Shown: positions 1-8,266 of the stretch, piece after piece
Layout of the letters: the number at the start of each line of letters is the position of its first letter
Position numbering within the stretch: position 1 is the stretch's first letter
Assembly (NCBI GenBank): GCA_024398075.1
Contig: JAKSJM010000002.1
Location: 51,991 to 115,990 of the forward strand
Source of the DNA: Bacteroidales bacterium
GTDB taxonomy: Bacteria; Bacteroidota; Bacteroidia; Bacteroidales; UBA932
DNA length: 64,000 bases
Reading direction: 5' to 3'
Notes under the pieces: model-generated
What the model was told of the DNA's origin: nothing
The model's input: only the letters and a program-made list of their open reading frames with translations
Database searches by the model: none
Position numbers and translations under genes: made by a program

Positions 1-192
1 TTCGGACAGAAATTCACGGAAAGCATGGCCAGAGGGCGGCGGGACGGCACAGACGGCCATCAAAACTGGCGTTTCGATGGCCATACGAGGAAAATGGAGG
101 GATTCGGCCAGAAATCCGGAGAAATCATGGACAGAAGGCAAGAGGACGGCATAGATGGCCATCAAAACTGACGTTTCGATGGCCTGGCCTGG
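1..192 (-). repeat. 102-bp tandem repeat array 3' of mutS (about 1.9 units, runs off the window edge)
   Basis: Positions 1-60 match 103-162 and the GGCCATC...GATGGCC block at 55-82 recurs at 157-184, an exact offset of 102 bp. Read in the sense direction of mutS (minus strand) each block is a hairpin: GGCCATCGAAAC, a 4-nt loop, then GTTTTGATGGCC. The same 102-bp family follows the genes ending at 7028 and 35221, in the same orientation relative to those genes. The array begins about 14 nt past the mutS stop codon and continues beyond base 1. I see no convincing gene in it. Confidence 0.85.
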
Positions 193-205
193 GCTGGGGG
201 TGGGG

Positions 206-2824
206 CTAGAGGCCGAGCTCGGCCTTCATCTGGCGAAGCAGGTCGAAGGCCTGCATCGGGGTCATGTTGTTCAGGTCGACGTCCTTCAGGGAGTCGCGGA
301 TCGAGCGAAGGGTCGGGTCGTCGAGCTGGAAGAGCGAGAGCTGGATGCTGCCGTCGTCCTGGACGCGGCCGACCTTGGAGGCAGCCTCGACGCTCTTCTG
401 GTTACGCTCGAGCTCGTTCAGCGTGCGCTCGGCCGCTTCGATGACCTCCTTCGGCATGCCTGCAAGGCGTGCCACGTGGATACCGAAGCTGTGCGCCACG
501 CCGCCCTCGCAGAGCTTGCGCAAGAAGATGACCTGCTTGCCCACCTCCTTGACGGCAATGTGGTAGTTCTTCACGCGCGGAAGCTGGTCCTCGAGGTCAT
601 TGAGCTCATGGTAATGGGTCGCGAAGAGGGTCTTCGCTCCGTGGCCATACTTATGGATGTATTCCACCAGGCCACGGGCAATGGACATGCCGTCGTAGGT
701 AGACGTGCCTCGTCCGATCTCATCCAGCAGGACCAGCGAGCGCTCGGAGAGGTTGTGCATGATCATGGACGTCTCCAGCATCTCCACCATGAAGGTCGAC
801 TCGCCACGAGAAATGTTGTCCGACGCGCCGACGCGGGTGAAGATCTTGTCGAAATAGCCGATCTCGGCGCTGTCTGCCGGCACGAAGGAGCCGATCTGCG
901 CGAGCAGCACGATGAGTGCGGTCTGGCGCAGGAGGGCCGACTTACCGGCCATGTTCGGTCCGGTGAGGATGATGATCTGCTGGCCGTCAGAGTCCAGATG
1001 GATGTCATTCGCCACGTACTCCTCGCCCGGAGCCATCATCTTCTCGATGACAGGATGGCGTCCCGCCTTGATGTCAAGCACGCGGCCTTTGTTCATCTGA
1101 GGCCTGCAGTAGCGGCTGTCAGAGGCGAGTTCGGCGAAGCCGGAAAGCACATCCAGGCGCGAGAGCACGCGACAGTTTGTCTGGATGTCGCGGATGCTCT
1201 GCTGGATCATGTCCACAACGGACGCATATATCTGGCTTTCAATCTCATAGATTCTGTCTTCGGCGGTGCGTATCTTCTCCTCGTACTCCTTGAGCTCCTC
1301 GGTGATATAGCGCTCGGCATTGACAAGCGTCTGCTTGCGTATCCACTCCGGAGGGACGCTGTCCTTGAAGGTGTTTCGCACCTCGATGTAGTAGCCGAAA
1401 ACATTGTTATAACTAATTTTGAGTGAGGAGATTCCGGTGCGCTCCACCTCTCTCTGCTGCATGGCGAGGAGGCTGTCCTTGCCGCCACGCGAGATGTCGC
1501 GAAGCTCGTCAAGGTCGCTGCTCACGCCTGCGCCGATGACGTCTCCCTTGCCCAAGCCGGCAGCGGGGTTCTCCGCCATGGTGGAGGTGATGTACTCCAG
1601 GAGCTTGTCGCAGCCCTTCATCTGGCCCGCCATCTTGTCGAGCTCGTCTATTCCCTTTCCGGTGCAATGCTCCCGTATAGGCTCCATCTGGGCCAATGCC
1701 CTGGCGAGCTGCATCACCTCACGAGGCAGGATCTTGCCAGCCGCAGCGCGAGAGAGAATGCGCTCGAGGTCGCCGACGGCATTCAGAAGCGCCTGAACCT
1801 CACGCAGTTCGTCGGCGTGCTCAGAGAAGTAGCCGACCACGTCGTAGCGCGCCTCGAGCTCCTTCAGGTCAAGCACCGGCATAGCAAGCCAGCTGCGAAG
1901 AAGGCGCGCGCCCATCGGTGAGGAGCACCTGTCGATGACCTCCACCAGCGAAGTGCCCTCCGGGCCCGCTGCCGACTGGAAGATCTCCAGGTTCTTGAAA
2001 GTGAAGCGGTCCATCCACACGAACTTACCGCCATCGATACGGCCAATGCTGCAGATATTCTTCAAGTCATAATGCTGGGTCTGCTCCAGGTACACCAGAA
2101 GCGCACCTGCGGCGCTGATGCCGAGAGGATAAGGCTCTACAGCAAAGCCCTTCAGCGACTTGACATTCAGCTGCTTACGCAGCTTCTCGTATGCTGAGTC
2201 ATACACAAACGCCCATTCGTCCAGGGAGTTTGTGTAGATGTTTACGCCCGACATCTCGCGCACAGTGGATGCCATGCCACGCTGGACGACGAGTTCCTTC
2301 GGATTCATTGACCCCAGAAGGGTGGAGATATACTCAGGGGTGCCCTGGGCTACATTGAACGTACCTGTGGAGACGTCGAGAAAGGCGGCGCCGCACTGGC
2401 CCTCTCCCTCGAAGCACAGGCCCGCGAGATAGTTATGCTCCTTCTGCTCGAGGAGCTGCTCGCGGAACGCTACGCCCGGAGTCACGATCTCCGTGACACC
2501 GCGCTTCACTATCTTGTTTCCTTTCACGAGCTTAGGGTCCTCGAGCTGGTCGCAGATGGCTACCTTGTAGCCCGCACGTACCAGCTTCGGCAGGTAAGCC
2601 TCGATGGCATGGAAAGGCACTCCAGCCATAGGCATGGCATCCTCTGAGGCATTTGAACGCTTCGTGAGCACGATACCAAGTATCTTGCTCGCGATCACGG
2701 CGTCCTCGCCATAAGTCTCGTAAAAGTCACCACATCTGAAGAGAAGCAGCGCATCAGGGTACTGGGCCTTGAAGCTGAAAAACTGCTTCATCATCGGTGT
2801 GAGGTCATTGTTCTTCTCCTTCAT
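206..2824 (-). CDS. mutS: DNA mismatch repair protein MutS
   Basis: 872-residue cytosolic ATPase that recognises mismatches and small loops and starts methyl-independent mismatch repair with MutL. The N-terminal domain carries the mismatch-wedge Phe-x-Glu motif in GDFYETYGEDA. The ABC-type ATPase domain has Walker A GPNMAGKS near residue 623 and Walker B/signature LLDEIGRGTST near residue 700. Length fits MutS1. The reading frame extends 20 codons further upstream, but MKEKNNDLTPMMKQFF is the family-like start. A TAAATTTG box (2830-2837, minus strand) lies only 5 nt before that ATG, so the mRNA may be leaderless. It is divergent from the glycosyltransferase gene; a 102-bp repeat array follows the stop codon. 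Confidence 0.97.
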   Translation of the reverse strand: MKEKNNDLTPMMKQFFSFKAQYPDALLLFRCGDFYETYGEDAVIASKILGIVLTKRSNASEDAMPMAGVPFHAIEAYLPKLVRAGYKVAICDQLEDPKLVKGNKIVKRGVTEIVTPGVAFREQLLEQKEHNYLAGLCFEGEGQCGAAFLDVSTGTFNVAQGTPEYISTLLGSMNPKELVVQRGMASTVREMSGVNIYTNSLDEWAFVYDSAYEKLRKQLNVKSLKGFAVEPYPLGISAAGALLVYLEQTQHYDLKNICSIGRIDGGKFVWMDRFTFKNLEIFQSAAGPEGTSLVEVIDRCSSPMGARLLRSWLAMPVLDLKELEARYDVVGYFSEHADELREVQALLNAVGDLERILSRAAAGKILPREVMQLARALAQMEPIREHCTGKGIDELDKMAGQMKGCDKLLEYITSTMAENPAAGLGKGDVIGAGVSSDLDELRDISRGGKDSLLAMQQREVERTGISSLKISYNNVFGYYIEVRNTFKDSVPPEWIRKQTLVNAERYITEELKEYEEKIRTAEDRIYEIESQIYASVVDMIQQSIRDIQTNCRVLSRLDVLSGFAELASDSRYCRPQMNKGRVLDIKAGRHPVIEKMMAPGEEYVANDIHLDSDGQQIIILTGPNMAGKSALLRQTALIVLLAQIGSFVPADSAEIGYFDKIFTRVGASDNISRGESTFMVEMLETSMIMHNLSERSLVLLDEIGRGTSTYDGMSIARGLVEYIHKYGHGAKTLFATHYHELNDLEDQLPRVKNYHIAVKEVGKQVIFLRKLCEGGVAHSFGIHVARLAGMPKEVIEAAERTLNELERNQKSVEAASKVGRVQDDGSIQLSLFQLDDPTLRSIRDSLKDVDLNNMTPMQAFDLLRQMKAELGL

Positions 2825-2829
2825 ATATG

Positions 2830-2837
2830 CAAATTTA
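2830..2837 (-). promoter_or_regulatory. -7 promoter box (TAAATTTG) for mutS
   Basis: Fits the Bacteroidota -7 consensus TAnnTTTG on the minus strand and ends 5 nt before the mutS ATG. Initiation about 5-7 nt downstream would fall at the start codon, leaving essentially no leader. Confidence 0.6.
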
Positions 2838-2848
2838 AGCAAAATCTG

Positions 2849-2856
2849 TATATTTG
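2849..2856 (+). promoter_or_regulatory. -7 promoter box (TATATTTG) for the glycosyltransferase gene
   Basis: Fits TAnnTTTG and ends 5 nt before the ATG at 2862, predicting a leaderless or near-leaderless transcript, mirror-like to the mutS promoter 12 bp away. Confidence 0.6.
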
Positions 2857-2861
2857 TTAAC

Positions 2862-4193
2862 ATGAAACGCGTGCTCGTCATCACATATTATTGGCCGCCT
2901 GCCGGAGGCTCCGGCGTACAGAGATGGGTCAAGTTCTGCAAGTTCCTCCCATCCGAAGGATGGCAGCCCGTCATCTACACGCCATTGAACCCGGAGATAT
3001 CGTCAGTGGACGAGACGCTACTCGCTGAGATTCCAGCCGAGGCGGAGGTGGTGAAGACGAAGATAGTCGAGCCATACGCGGCCTACAGGCGTCTCATGGG
3101 CTCTGGAAGCTCCACCGACATGAAGAGCCTCATCGCGGATTCTTCCGTGAAAGCCACGGGAGGCGAGGTGAACCCCATCAGCGGAGGCTCTAAGTCGTTC
3201 AAGCAGAAGCTTTCACTCTTCATTAGGGGAAATTTCTTCATCCCCGACCCACGCGTGTGGTGGGTACGCCCATCCGTGAAGTTCCTGAAGAAGTATCTGA
3301 AGGAACACCCCGTGGATGTGATAGTGACCACCGGTCCGCCTCAGTCCATGCATCTCATAGGCCAGAAACTGTCGAAGGCTACCGGCATCCCATGGATACC
3401 AGACTTCCGCGACCCATGGACGAAGATGTTCTATTTCAAGCATCTGCATCTCACCAAATATGCCGAGAAGAAGCACATGCGCATGGAGCAGAAGGTGCTT
3501 GACGACGCAGCTGCCGTGATAGCGGTGACTCCTTTCGTCCAGCGAGACTTCCAGGCGCAGACGAGCACTCCTGTGCACATGATTACCAATGGTTTCGACC
3601 AGGACGACTTCCAGGTAGATGCATCCGTGAGCGAGAAATTCACCATCACGCACACAGGCCTCTTCGCCGCTGACGGAAACCCGGAGACCCTCTGGGATGT
3701 CCTCGCGGACATGTGCGAGAGCGTCAGCGGTTTCCGTGACGCGCTCGAGATACGCCTCGCTGGCAAGGTGGACGCGGAGATCGTCGCTTCGCTCCAGAGC
3801 CGCGACCTGCCTTTCCAGGCGCTCGGCTACGTAAGCCACGAGCAGGCCGTGAAGGAGCAGCGCTCCGCCCGGATGCTCATCCTGCCGCTCAGAAAGGACC
3901 CTGAGTACAGGAAGGTGCTGCCCGGTAAGATCTTCGAGTACCTCGCATCGCGCCGCCCTATCCTCGGCATTGGCCAGGAAGATGGAGCCGCAGCTGAAGT
4001 GCTCAGGCAGGCTGAAGCCGGCGTCATGTGCGACTGGGACCAGCGAGAAGCGACGCGCGCGGCTGTCGAAGCGCAGTGGAAGCGCTACCTCGCAGGCGAC
4101 ACCAGTCCCCTCGCGGGCCGCATCGAGCGCTTCGAGCGCCGCTCGCTCACCCACCAGCTCGCAGAACTATTGAATAAAGTAACAGAAAGCTAA
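2862..4193 (+). CDS. Glycosyltransferase, GT4-like (GT-B fold)
   Basis: 443-residue protein expected to move a sugar from a nucleotide-sugar donor onto a surface polysaccharide or lipid acceptor at the inner face of the membrane. The N-terminus, MKRVLVITYYWPPAGGSGVQ, is typical of Bacteroidota group-1 glycosyltransferases with a Rossmann-like acceptor domain. The second half (HTGLFAADGNPETL, then LRLAGKVD and PGKIFEYLASRRPILGI) matches the donor-binding domain, with the E of the FEYLA motif in place. The donor sugar cannot be told. The ATG at 2862 is chosen because it directly follows the promoter box and begins the conserved domain; the longer frame from 2769 would overlap mutS. The PanE-like gene starts 5 nt after its stop, so the two are probably co-transcribed. 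Confidence 0.88.
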   Translation: MKRVLVITYYWPPAGGSGVQRWVKFCKFLPSEGWQPVIYTPLNPEISSVDETLLAEIPAEAEVVKTKIVEPYAAYRRLMGSGSSTDMKSLIADSSVKATGGEVNPISGGSKSFKQKLSLFIRGNFFIPDPRVWWVRPSVKFLKKYLKEHPVDVIVTTGPPQSMHLIGQKLSKATGIPWIPDFRDPWTKMFYFKHLHLTKYAEKKHMRMEQKVLDDAAAVIAVTPFVQRDFQAQTSTPVHMITNGFDQDDFQVDASVSEKFTITHTGLFAADGNPETLWDVLADMCESVSGFRDALEIRLAGKVDAEIVASLQSRDLPFQALGYVSHEQAVKEQRSARMLILPLRKDPEYRKVLPGKIFEYLASRRPILGIGQEDGAAAEVLRQAEAGVMCDWDQREATRAAVEAQWKRYLAGDTSPLAGRIERFERRSLTHQLAELLNKVTES

Positions 4194-4198
4194 ACCAT

Positions 4199-5200
4199 AT
4201 GAGATCAGCCATCTACGGCGCCGGTTCCCTCGGAACCATCCTCGGCGCATTCATCACGAAAAAGGGAGGTCAGATCGACCTCATCAACCACAACGCAGCC
4301 CATGTGAAGGCCCTCCAGGAGAATGGAGCGAAGGTGGTCGGCACGCTGGAGTTCACCCAGCCTGTCAGCGCCATCCTCGACACCGAAATGAGCGGAAAGT
4401 ACGACATCATCTTCCTCATGACCAAGCAGCTGGACAATGCCTCTGTGGTGAACATGCTGAAGGATTTCCTCGCTGAGGACGGAGTCATTGTCACCCTGCA
4501 GAACGGCATCCCAGAACTCCAGATCGGCGAAATCGTGGGTAACGACAAGGTACTCGGCTGCACCGTGGCATGGGGCGCCACCATGAAGGGCCCAGGCGTG
4601 TGCGAACTCACCAGCGCCCCTGACAGCCTCACCTTCTCACTCGGCAGCCTCACAGGAAAGATGAATCACCACTGGCAGGACGTGAAGAACCTCCTCGAGA
4701 TGATGGGCCCTGTGGAGCTTGACACAAACTTCATCGGCACGCGCTGGAGCAAGCTTCTCATCAACGCCGCCTTCTCAGGCATGAGCGCCGTCTGCGGCTG
4801 CACCTTCGGAGAGGCCGCTGCCGACAAGGCATCCCGCAAGGTGGTCCAGGCGCTCATCAAGGAGTGCATTGACGTCTGCGCGAAAGGAAACATCAAGATA
4901 GAGCCTATCCAGGGCAAGGATGTAGTGAAACTCCTGAATTTCAATGGCCCAGTGAAGAAAGCCATCTCATTCTTCATCATACCTATCGCCATCAAGAAGC
5001 ACGCGCTGCTGAAAGCCAGCATGCTGCAGGACATCGAGCGCGGCAAGAAGACGGAGGTCGATGCCATCAATGGAGTAGTCTGCGCCTTCGGCCGCAAGGT
5101 GGGCTTCCCTACCCCGATGAACGACAAGGTAGTAGAGATCATCCACAAGATAGAGAATGGCGAGCTCAAGCCGTCATTTGACAATGTAAAGCTCTTCTAG
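4199..5200 (+). CDS. Ketopantoate reductase family protein (PanE/ApbA-like)
   Basis: 333-residue NAD(P)H-dependent oxidoreductase. The Rossmann motif is at the very N-terminus (GAGSLGTILG), followed by VTLQNGIP and GCTVAWGATMKGPGV, and by an all-helical C-terminal domain with the conserved DIERGKKTEVDAINGVV segment that in PanE holds the substrate. PanE reduces 2-dehydropantoate to pantoate in pantothenate/CoA synthesis. Many Bacteroidota carry several family members of unknown substrate, so I do not assign panE firmly. It follows the glycosyltransferase by 5 nt and overlaps greA tail-to-tail by 4 bp. Confidence 0.85.
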   Translation: MRSAIYGAGSLGTILGAFITKKGGQIDLINHNAAHVKALQENGAKVVGTLEFTQPVSAILDTEMSGKYDIIFLMTKQLDNASVVNMLKDFLAEDGVIVTLQNGIPELQIGEIVGNDKVLGCTVAWGATMKGPGVCELTSAPDSLTFSLGSLTGKMNHHWQDVKNLLEMMGPVELDTNFIGTRWSKLLINAAFSGMSAVCGCTFGEAAADKASRKVVQALIKECIDVCAKGNIKIEPIQGKDVVKLLNFNGPVKKAISFFIIPIAIKKHALLKASMLQDIERGKKTEVDAINGVVCAFGRKVGFPTPMNDKVVEIIHKIENGELKPSFDNVKLF

Positions 5201-5658
5201 CAGATACTGTCAACTCTTAGCCGTAGGGTTGCAGCGGGAGCCTTGACCTCCACTACATCCCCGACCTTTTTCCCCATGAGAGCCGCCCCGATAGGCGACT
5301 TAAGGGACATCTTGCCCTCTTCGAGATTCATCTCATGAGGGCTCACTATGGTGAAGGACATCTTAGCATTTGTATCCAGGTTCGTGAACTCCACCTTACT
5401 GAGGAGCGTCACTTCACCTTTAGGCAAGTTCTTTTCGTCCACCACCCTGGAGTACTTCAGCACTTTCTGTAGAAAGCGTATCCTGCTTATCATCTTCGCC
5501 TGAGCCCTACGGGCCGCGCGATACTCGAAGTTCTCGCTCAGGTCTCCCTGGGCGCGAGCTTCTGCAAGCGCATCCTTTATCTTCGGAAACTCCACAGTGA
5601 TAAGATCATGAAGCTCCGACGCTATCTTATCGTAACCTTCTTTAGAAAGATATTCCAT
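5197..5658 (-). CDS. greA: Transcription elongation factor GreA/GreB family
   Basis: 153 residues, the usual Gre length. The N-terminal coiled-coil hairpin carries the acidic tip motif ARAQGDLSENFEYRAA that reaches through the RNA polymerase secondary channel to stimulate cleavage of backtracked RNA. The C-terminal FKBP-like domain contains the typical SPIGAALMGKKVGDVVEV segment. The basic helix after the tip (RRAQAKMISRIRFLQ) is somewhat GreB-like, so this may be a divergent paralogue. A TACCTTTG box (5696-5703, minus strand) sits about 37 nt upstream. Its stop overlaps the 3' end of the PanE-like gene. Confidence 0.9.
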   Translation of the reverse strand: MEYLSKEGYDKIASELHDLITVEFPKIKDALAEARAQGDLSENFEYRAARRAQAKMISRIRFLQKVLKYSRVVDEKNLPKGEVTLLSKVEFTNLDTNAKMSFTIVSPHEMNLEEGKMSLKSPIGAALMGKKVGDVVEVKAPAATLRLRVDSIC

Positions 5659-5695
5659 AGTACCTTCTATTCCGCTTATTCGCCATCATTTTTCC

Positions 5696-5703
5696 CAAAG
5701 GTA
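5696..5703 (-). promoter_or_regulatory. -7 promoter box (TACCTTTG) for greA
   Basis: Matches TAnnTTTG on the minus strand, 37 nt upstream of the greA ATG, and divergent from the box at 5716-5723. Confidence 0.55.
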
Positions 5704-5715
5704 CTGATTATTCCG

Positions 5716-5723
5716 TATATTTG
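5716..5723 (+). promoter_or_regulatory. -7 promoter box (TATATTTG) for the trehalase-like gene
   Basis: Matches TAnnTTTG, 24 nt upstream of the ATG at 5748. Confidence 0.6.
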
Positions 5724-5747
5724 TTCTCTGAGAAAAGAAACTATCCC

Positions 5748-7028
5748 ATGAAACTGTCACGCCTACTCTTCGGGACAATGTGCTCCCTTTCCATTTCCGC
5801 CTGCGACCATACAGGTCCTGGCATCGAGGCCGTCCTCGGCCTCGCTCCCACAGAAGAACAGTTCGCTGTCGTGCGAGACCGCTTTGCCGAGATCTGCGAG
5901 ACTGATCTCTCAAAGAAGGTGGTGCAGCCAGCTGAAGGCTACCTCAAATTCCCCTACCTCATACCTGCTGGCTACTACAAGCAGATGTGGGACTGGGACG
6001 GCTTCTTCATGGGCAGCTACTTCTGCTTCAAGGGAAAGCCAGAGCATCTCCAGTGGTGGGCGCTGAACCTCCTGGAAGGAGTGGACGAGCGCGGCTATGT
6101 GTCTGGCTGCGCCACGACACAAGGCCCGCGCCCTATCTTCGGCGACTTCGCCATGAAACCATTCCTGGCACAGGGCGTGGTGAAAGCCAGCGAGGGCATT
6201 GGGTCTTATGACTGGGTAGGCGAGCCGTACCATAAGCTCCGCCAGGTCATATCATACAGAGAAGAAACGCAGCAGGATAGCGACACCGGCCTGTTCTTCT
6301 GGCAAATCGCAATGCAGAGCGGAGCCGACAACAACCCAGCCCTGAACTACTACAAGGACGACAAGAGGTCTTTCCTCGCCTGTGATGCCTCCGCATGGCA
6401 GTACCTGGAGTATGCGAACATGGCTGTCATCGCCGAGAAGCTCGGATATTCAGATGACGCTGCGGACTTCAAGAAAAAGGCATCCGAGCTGAAGGAGGCG
6501 ATGCTCCGCATCCTCTGGTGCGAGGATGACGGAATGTTCTACAACGTAAACCGTGAGACCGGCGACTGGTACAAGAGAGTATCATACTCCTGCTTCGTGC
6601 CGCTATACGCAGGCATCCCATCGAAAGAGCAGGCGTCCAGGATGGTCAATGGTTACCTGCTGAACGAGGACCACATGCTGTCGCCAAACGGCCTCAGAAC
6701 GCTCTCCAAGCAGGATCCTGACTACAACAACATAAACATGATCTCGCCGTTCTCGAACTGGCAGGGGCCAGTATGGCCTATCGCCACATTCATTTATTGC
6801 AATGGCCTCAAGAACTATGGCTATGATGCGGAAGTGCGCCTTCTCGCCTTCAAGATGGGCGAGCGCCTCATCCGTGACTACGAAGAGTATGGCAGCCTCC
6901 ACGAGTGCTATGACGCCGAGACCGGCGCTGCACTCTCCCCTGCCGACACCTATGTCGACAAGGACGGAAAGTTCGTCGGCTTCGTCAGCTGGAATCTTTG
7001 CACAGAGATGCTCCTGGCCCTACAATAA
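5748..7028 (+). CDS. Trehalase-like (GH37/GH63 clan) glycoside hydrolase, lipoprotein
   Basis: 426 residues. The first 18 or so form a lipoprotein signal (MKLSRLLFGTMCSLSISAC), so it is probably anchored at the outer membrane or periplasm. The rest resembles the (alpha/alpha)6-barrel of GH37/GH63 enzymes: WDWDGFFMGSYF, FWQIAMQSGADNNP (candidate catalytic acid Asp, about residue 194), NWQGPVWPIATF, and SLHECYDAETG (candidate catalytic Glu, about residue 386). Substrate could be trehalose or another alpha-glucoside or mannoside; I cannot decide. The start at 5748 gives a clean lipobox, whereas the longer frame from 5721 would not. A diverged copy of its last 55 codons lies at 7502-7666. A 102-bp repeat array follows the stop. 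Confidence 0.85.
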   Translation: MKLSRLLFGTMCSLSISACDHTGPGIEAVLGLAPTEEQFAVVRDRFAEICETDLSKKVVQPAEGYLKFPYLIPAGYYKQMWDWDGFFMGSYFCFKGKPEHLQWWALNLLEGVDERGYVSGCATTQGPRPIFGDFAMKPFLAQGVVKASEGIGSYDWVGEPYHKLRQVISYREETQQDSDTGLFFWQIAMQSGADNNPALNYYKDDKRSFLACDASAWQYLEYANMAVIAEKLGYSDDAADFKKKASELKEAMLRILWCEDDGMFYNVNRETGDWYKRVSYSCFVPLYAGIPSKEQASRMVNGYLLNEDHMLSPNGLRTLSKQDPDYNNINMISPFSNWQGPVWPIATFIYCNGLKNYGYDAEVRLLAFKMGERLIRDYEEYGSLHECYDAETGAALSPADTYVDKDGKFVGFVSWNLCTEMLLALQ

Positions 7029-7036
7029 AGGCCGAA

Positions 7037-7327
7037 TGGCCATCAGAACGCCAGTTTTGATGGCCGCTCACTGCCTCTCACCACCAGACGGCCATGATTC
7101 CCAGCTTTTTCTGGCAGAAACACTCCATTTCCCTCATTTGGCCATCGGAACGGCAGTTTTGATGGCCGTTCACTGCCTCCCGCCACCAGACGGCCATGAT
7201 TCCCGGCTTTTTCTGGCAGAAACACTCCATTTCCCTCATCTGGCCATCAGAACGCCAGTTTTGATGGCCGTTCACTGCCTCCCGCCACCAGACGGCCACG
7301 AATCCAGGCTTTTTCTGGCAGAATCAC
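7037..7327 (+). repeat. 102-bp tandem repeat array 3' of the trehalase-like gene (about 2.85 units)
   Basis: Units begin at 7037, 7139 and 7241, exactly 102 bp apart; the third is truncated near 7327. Each opens with a hairpin (GGCCATC arm, GAAC inner arm, 4-nt loop GCCA or GGCA, GTTT inner arm, GATGGCC arm) and contains a second conserved block around TTTTTCTGGCAGAAA. It starts 8 nt after the stop codon at 7028. Frames through it are open on both strands because the unit is GC-rich and 3n long. I treat it as non-coding. It belongs to the family at 1-192 and 35284-35520. Confidence 0.9.
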
Positions 7328-7334
7328 CCCGTCC

Positions 7335-7479
7335 TGCAATTCGTTTCGAGCAGCAAACCCCATTCTAAGGCCATCCAGCATAGGTGACCACTCCAAACGG
7401 TACGGACTTCATACCGTTTCTGCTCATCGCACGCCCTCCACGGCCTTCTGTGGCACATCATTCCCCAAAACGAATTGCA
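7335..7479. repeat. 145-bp element bounded by perfect 12-bp inverted repeats
   Basis: TGCAATTCGTTT at 7335-7346 is the exact reverse complement of AAACGAATTGCA at 7468-7479. Inside lies a second perfect inverted repeat, AAACGGTA (7395-7402) and TACCGTTT (7412-7419), with a 9-nt loop. It fits between the 102-bp array and the duplicated gene scrap. It could be a MITE-like insertion or a structured RNA; no target-site duplication is obvious. Confidence 0.5.
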
Positions 7480-7501
7480 CGAAGCAGTATCAGCAGCAGA
7501 G

Positions 7502-7666
7502 TTCCTCATCCGCGACTACGAGGAATATGGCAGTCTCCACGAGTGCTACGACGCCGAGACCGGCGCTGCACTCTCCCCTGCCGACACCTATGTCGACAAG
7601 GATGGCAAATTCGTGGGATTCGTCAGCTGGAACCTCTGCACCGAGATGCTCCTGGCTACAGAATAG
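7502..7666 (+). pseudogene. 3' fragment of a second trehalase-like gene (about 54 codons)
   Basis: Encodes FLIRDYEEYGSLHECYDAE... through to a stop codon and matches the last 55 codons of the gene ending at 7028 almost residue for residue, including the candidate catalytic Glu. The nucleotide differences are mainly at third codon positions (for example CGT/CGC, TAT/TAC, AAT/AAC), so it is an old paralogue remnant rather than a fresh duplication or assembly echo. The 5' part of that gene is missing. The last 11 bp overlap the 3' end of the exonuclease gene on the other strand. Confidence 0.8.
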
Positions 7667-8174
7667 CCAAGGCGATATACGCACAAGCCTCTGCGTCGGC
7701 GAGTGCATGGTGATGATTCTCTAGAATATATCCGCATGCTGCGGAGACTGTGTGCAACTGGTGGTTGCACAGACTACGGCCGAAATGGCGGCGAGATGCA
7801 GTCAGCGTGTCGCAGAATTCGTAGTCTGGATATGTCATGCCATAGGTCTGGAAGACCGCCTTCAGGCAGCCTTCGTCGAAACGGCTGTTGTGCGCCACCA
7901 ATGGCAAGCCCAGCTCCTCCAGAGTCAAGCCTCCGCCCAGTTCCTCCTCGAGCTGGCGCCACACTTCCGGAAATACGGGAGCGCTATCCGTATCCTCATG
8001 CCCCAAGCCATGCACCTGCTGGCAGAACCACTTGTAGTAGTTCGGCTCTGGCTGTATGAGGCTGTAAAACGTACGCACCACCTGGCCCTCGAGGCACAGC
8101 ACAGCGCCGACACTGCACACGCTGGATGGACACTCGTTCGCCGTCTCAAAGTCTATGGCAATGAAATCCTTCAT
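7656..8174 (-). CDS. DEDDh 3'-5' exonuclease (DNA polymerase III epsilon-like)
   Basis: 172 residues forming a stand-alone RNase T/DnaQ-type exonuclease domain. Motifs in order: ExoI DFETAN (residues 8-13, metal-binding Asp and Glu), ExoII VAHNSRFDEG (Asp), ExoIII HHALADAEA (His and Asp). All four acidic residues and the catalytic His are present, so it should be active on single-stranded 3' ends. Whether it serves in DNA repair or RNA trimming is unknown. The minus-strand box TATATTTG (8179-8186) ends 4 nt before the ATG, suggesting a leaderless mRNA. Its C-terminus runs into the trehalase-like gene scrap. Confidence 0.9.
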   Translation of the reverse strand: MKDFIAIDFETANECPSSVCSVGAVLCLEGQVVRTFYSLIQPEPNYYKWFCQQVHGLGHEDTDSAPVFPEVWRQLEEELGGGLTLEELGLPLVAHNSRFDEGCLKAVFQTYGMTYPDYEFCDTLTASRRHFGRSLCNHQLHTVSAACGYILENHHHALADAEACAYIALAIL

Positions 8175-8178
8175 ATTT

Positions 8179-8186
8179 CAAATATA
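8179..8186 (-). promoter_or_regulatory. -7 promoter box (TATATTTG) for the exonuclease
   Basis: Matches TAnnTTTG on the minus strand; only 4 nt separate it from the ATG at 8174. Confidence 0.55.
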
Positions 8187-8266
8187 CAAAAAATGAGTAA
8201 CGATTCAGCATGGTTAAAACAAGAATAGATTTCGAGTGAGCAAACGTTTATTTAAAAAAATAGATT

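Noticed and set aside
1-192. Tandem repeats as a CRISPR array
   Set aside because: The whole 102-bp unit is repeated; there are no short constant repeats with unique spacers and no cas genes.
155-1426. Long open frame on the plus strand (423 codons)
   Set aside because: Lies antisense within mutS and is explained by its codon use; no family resemblance.
3213-4154. 313-codon open frame on the minus strand
   Set aside because: Antisense shadow of the glycosyltransferase gene.
6802-7368. Open frame through the 102-bp array, giving 34-residue peptide repeats
   Set aside because: Both strands are open through the array and the conservation follows the hairpin rather than codons; the period 102 is a multiple of three, so repeats stay in frame by default.
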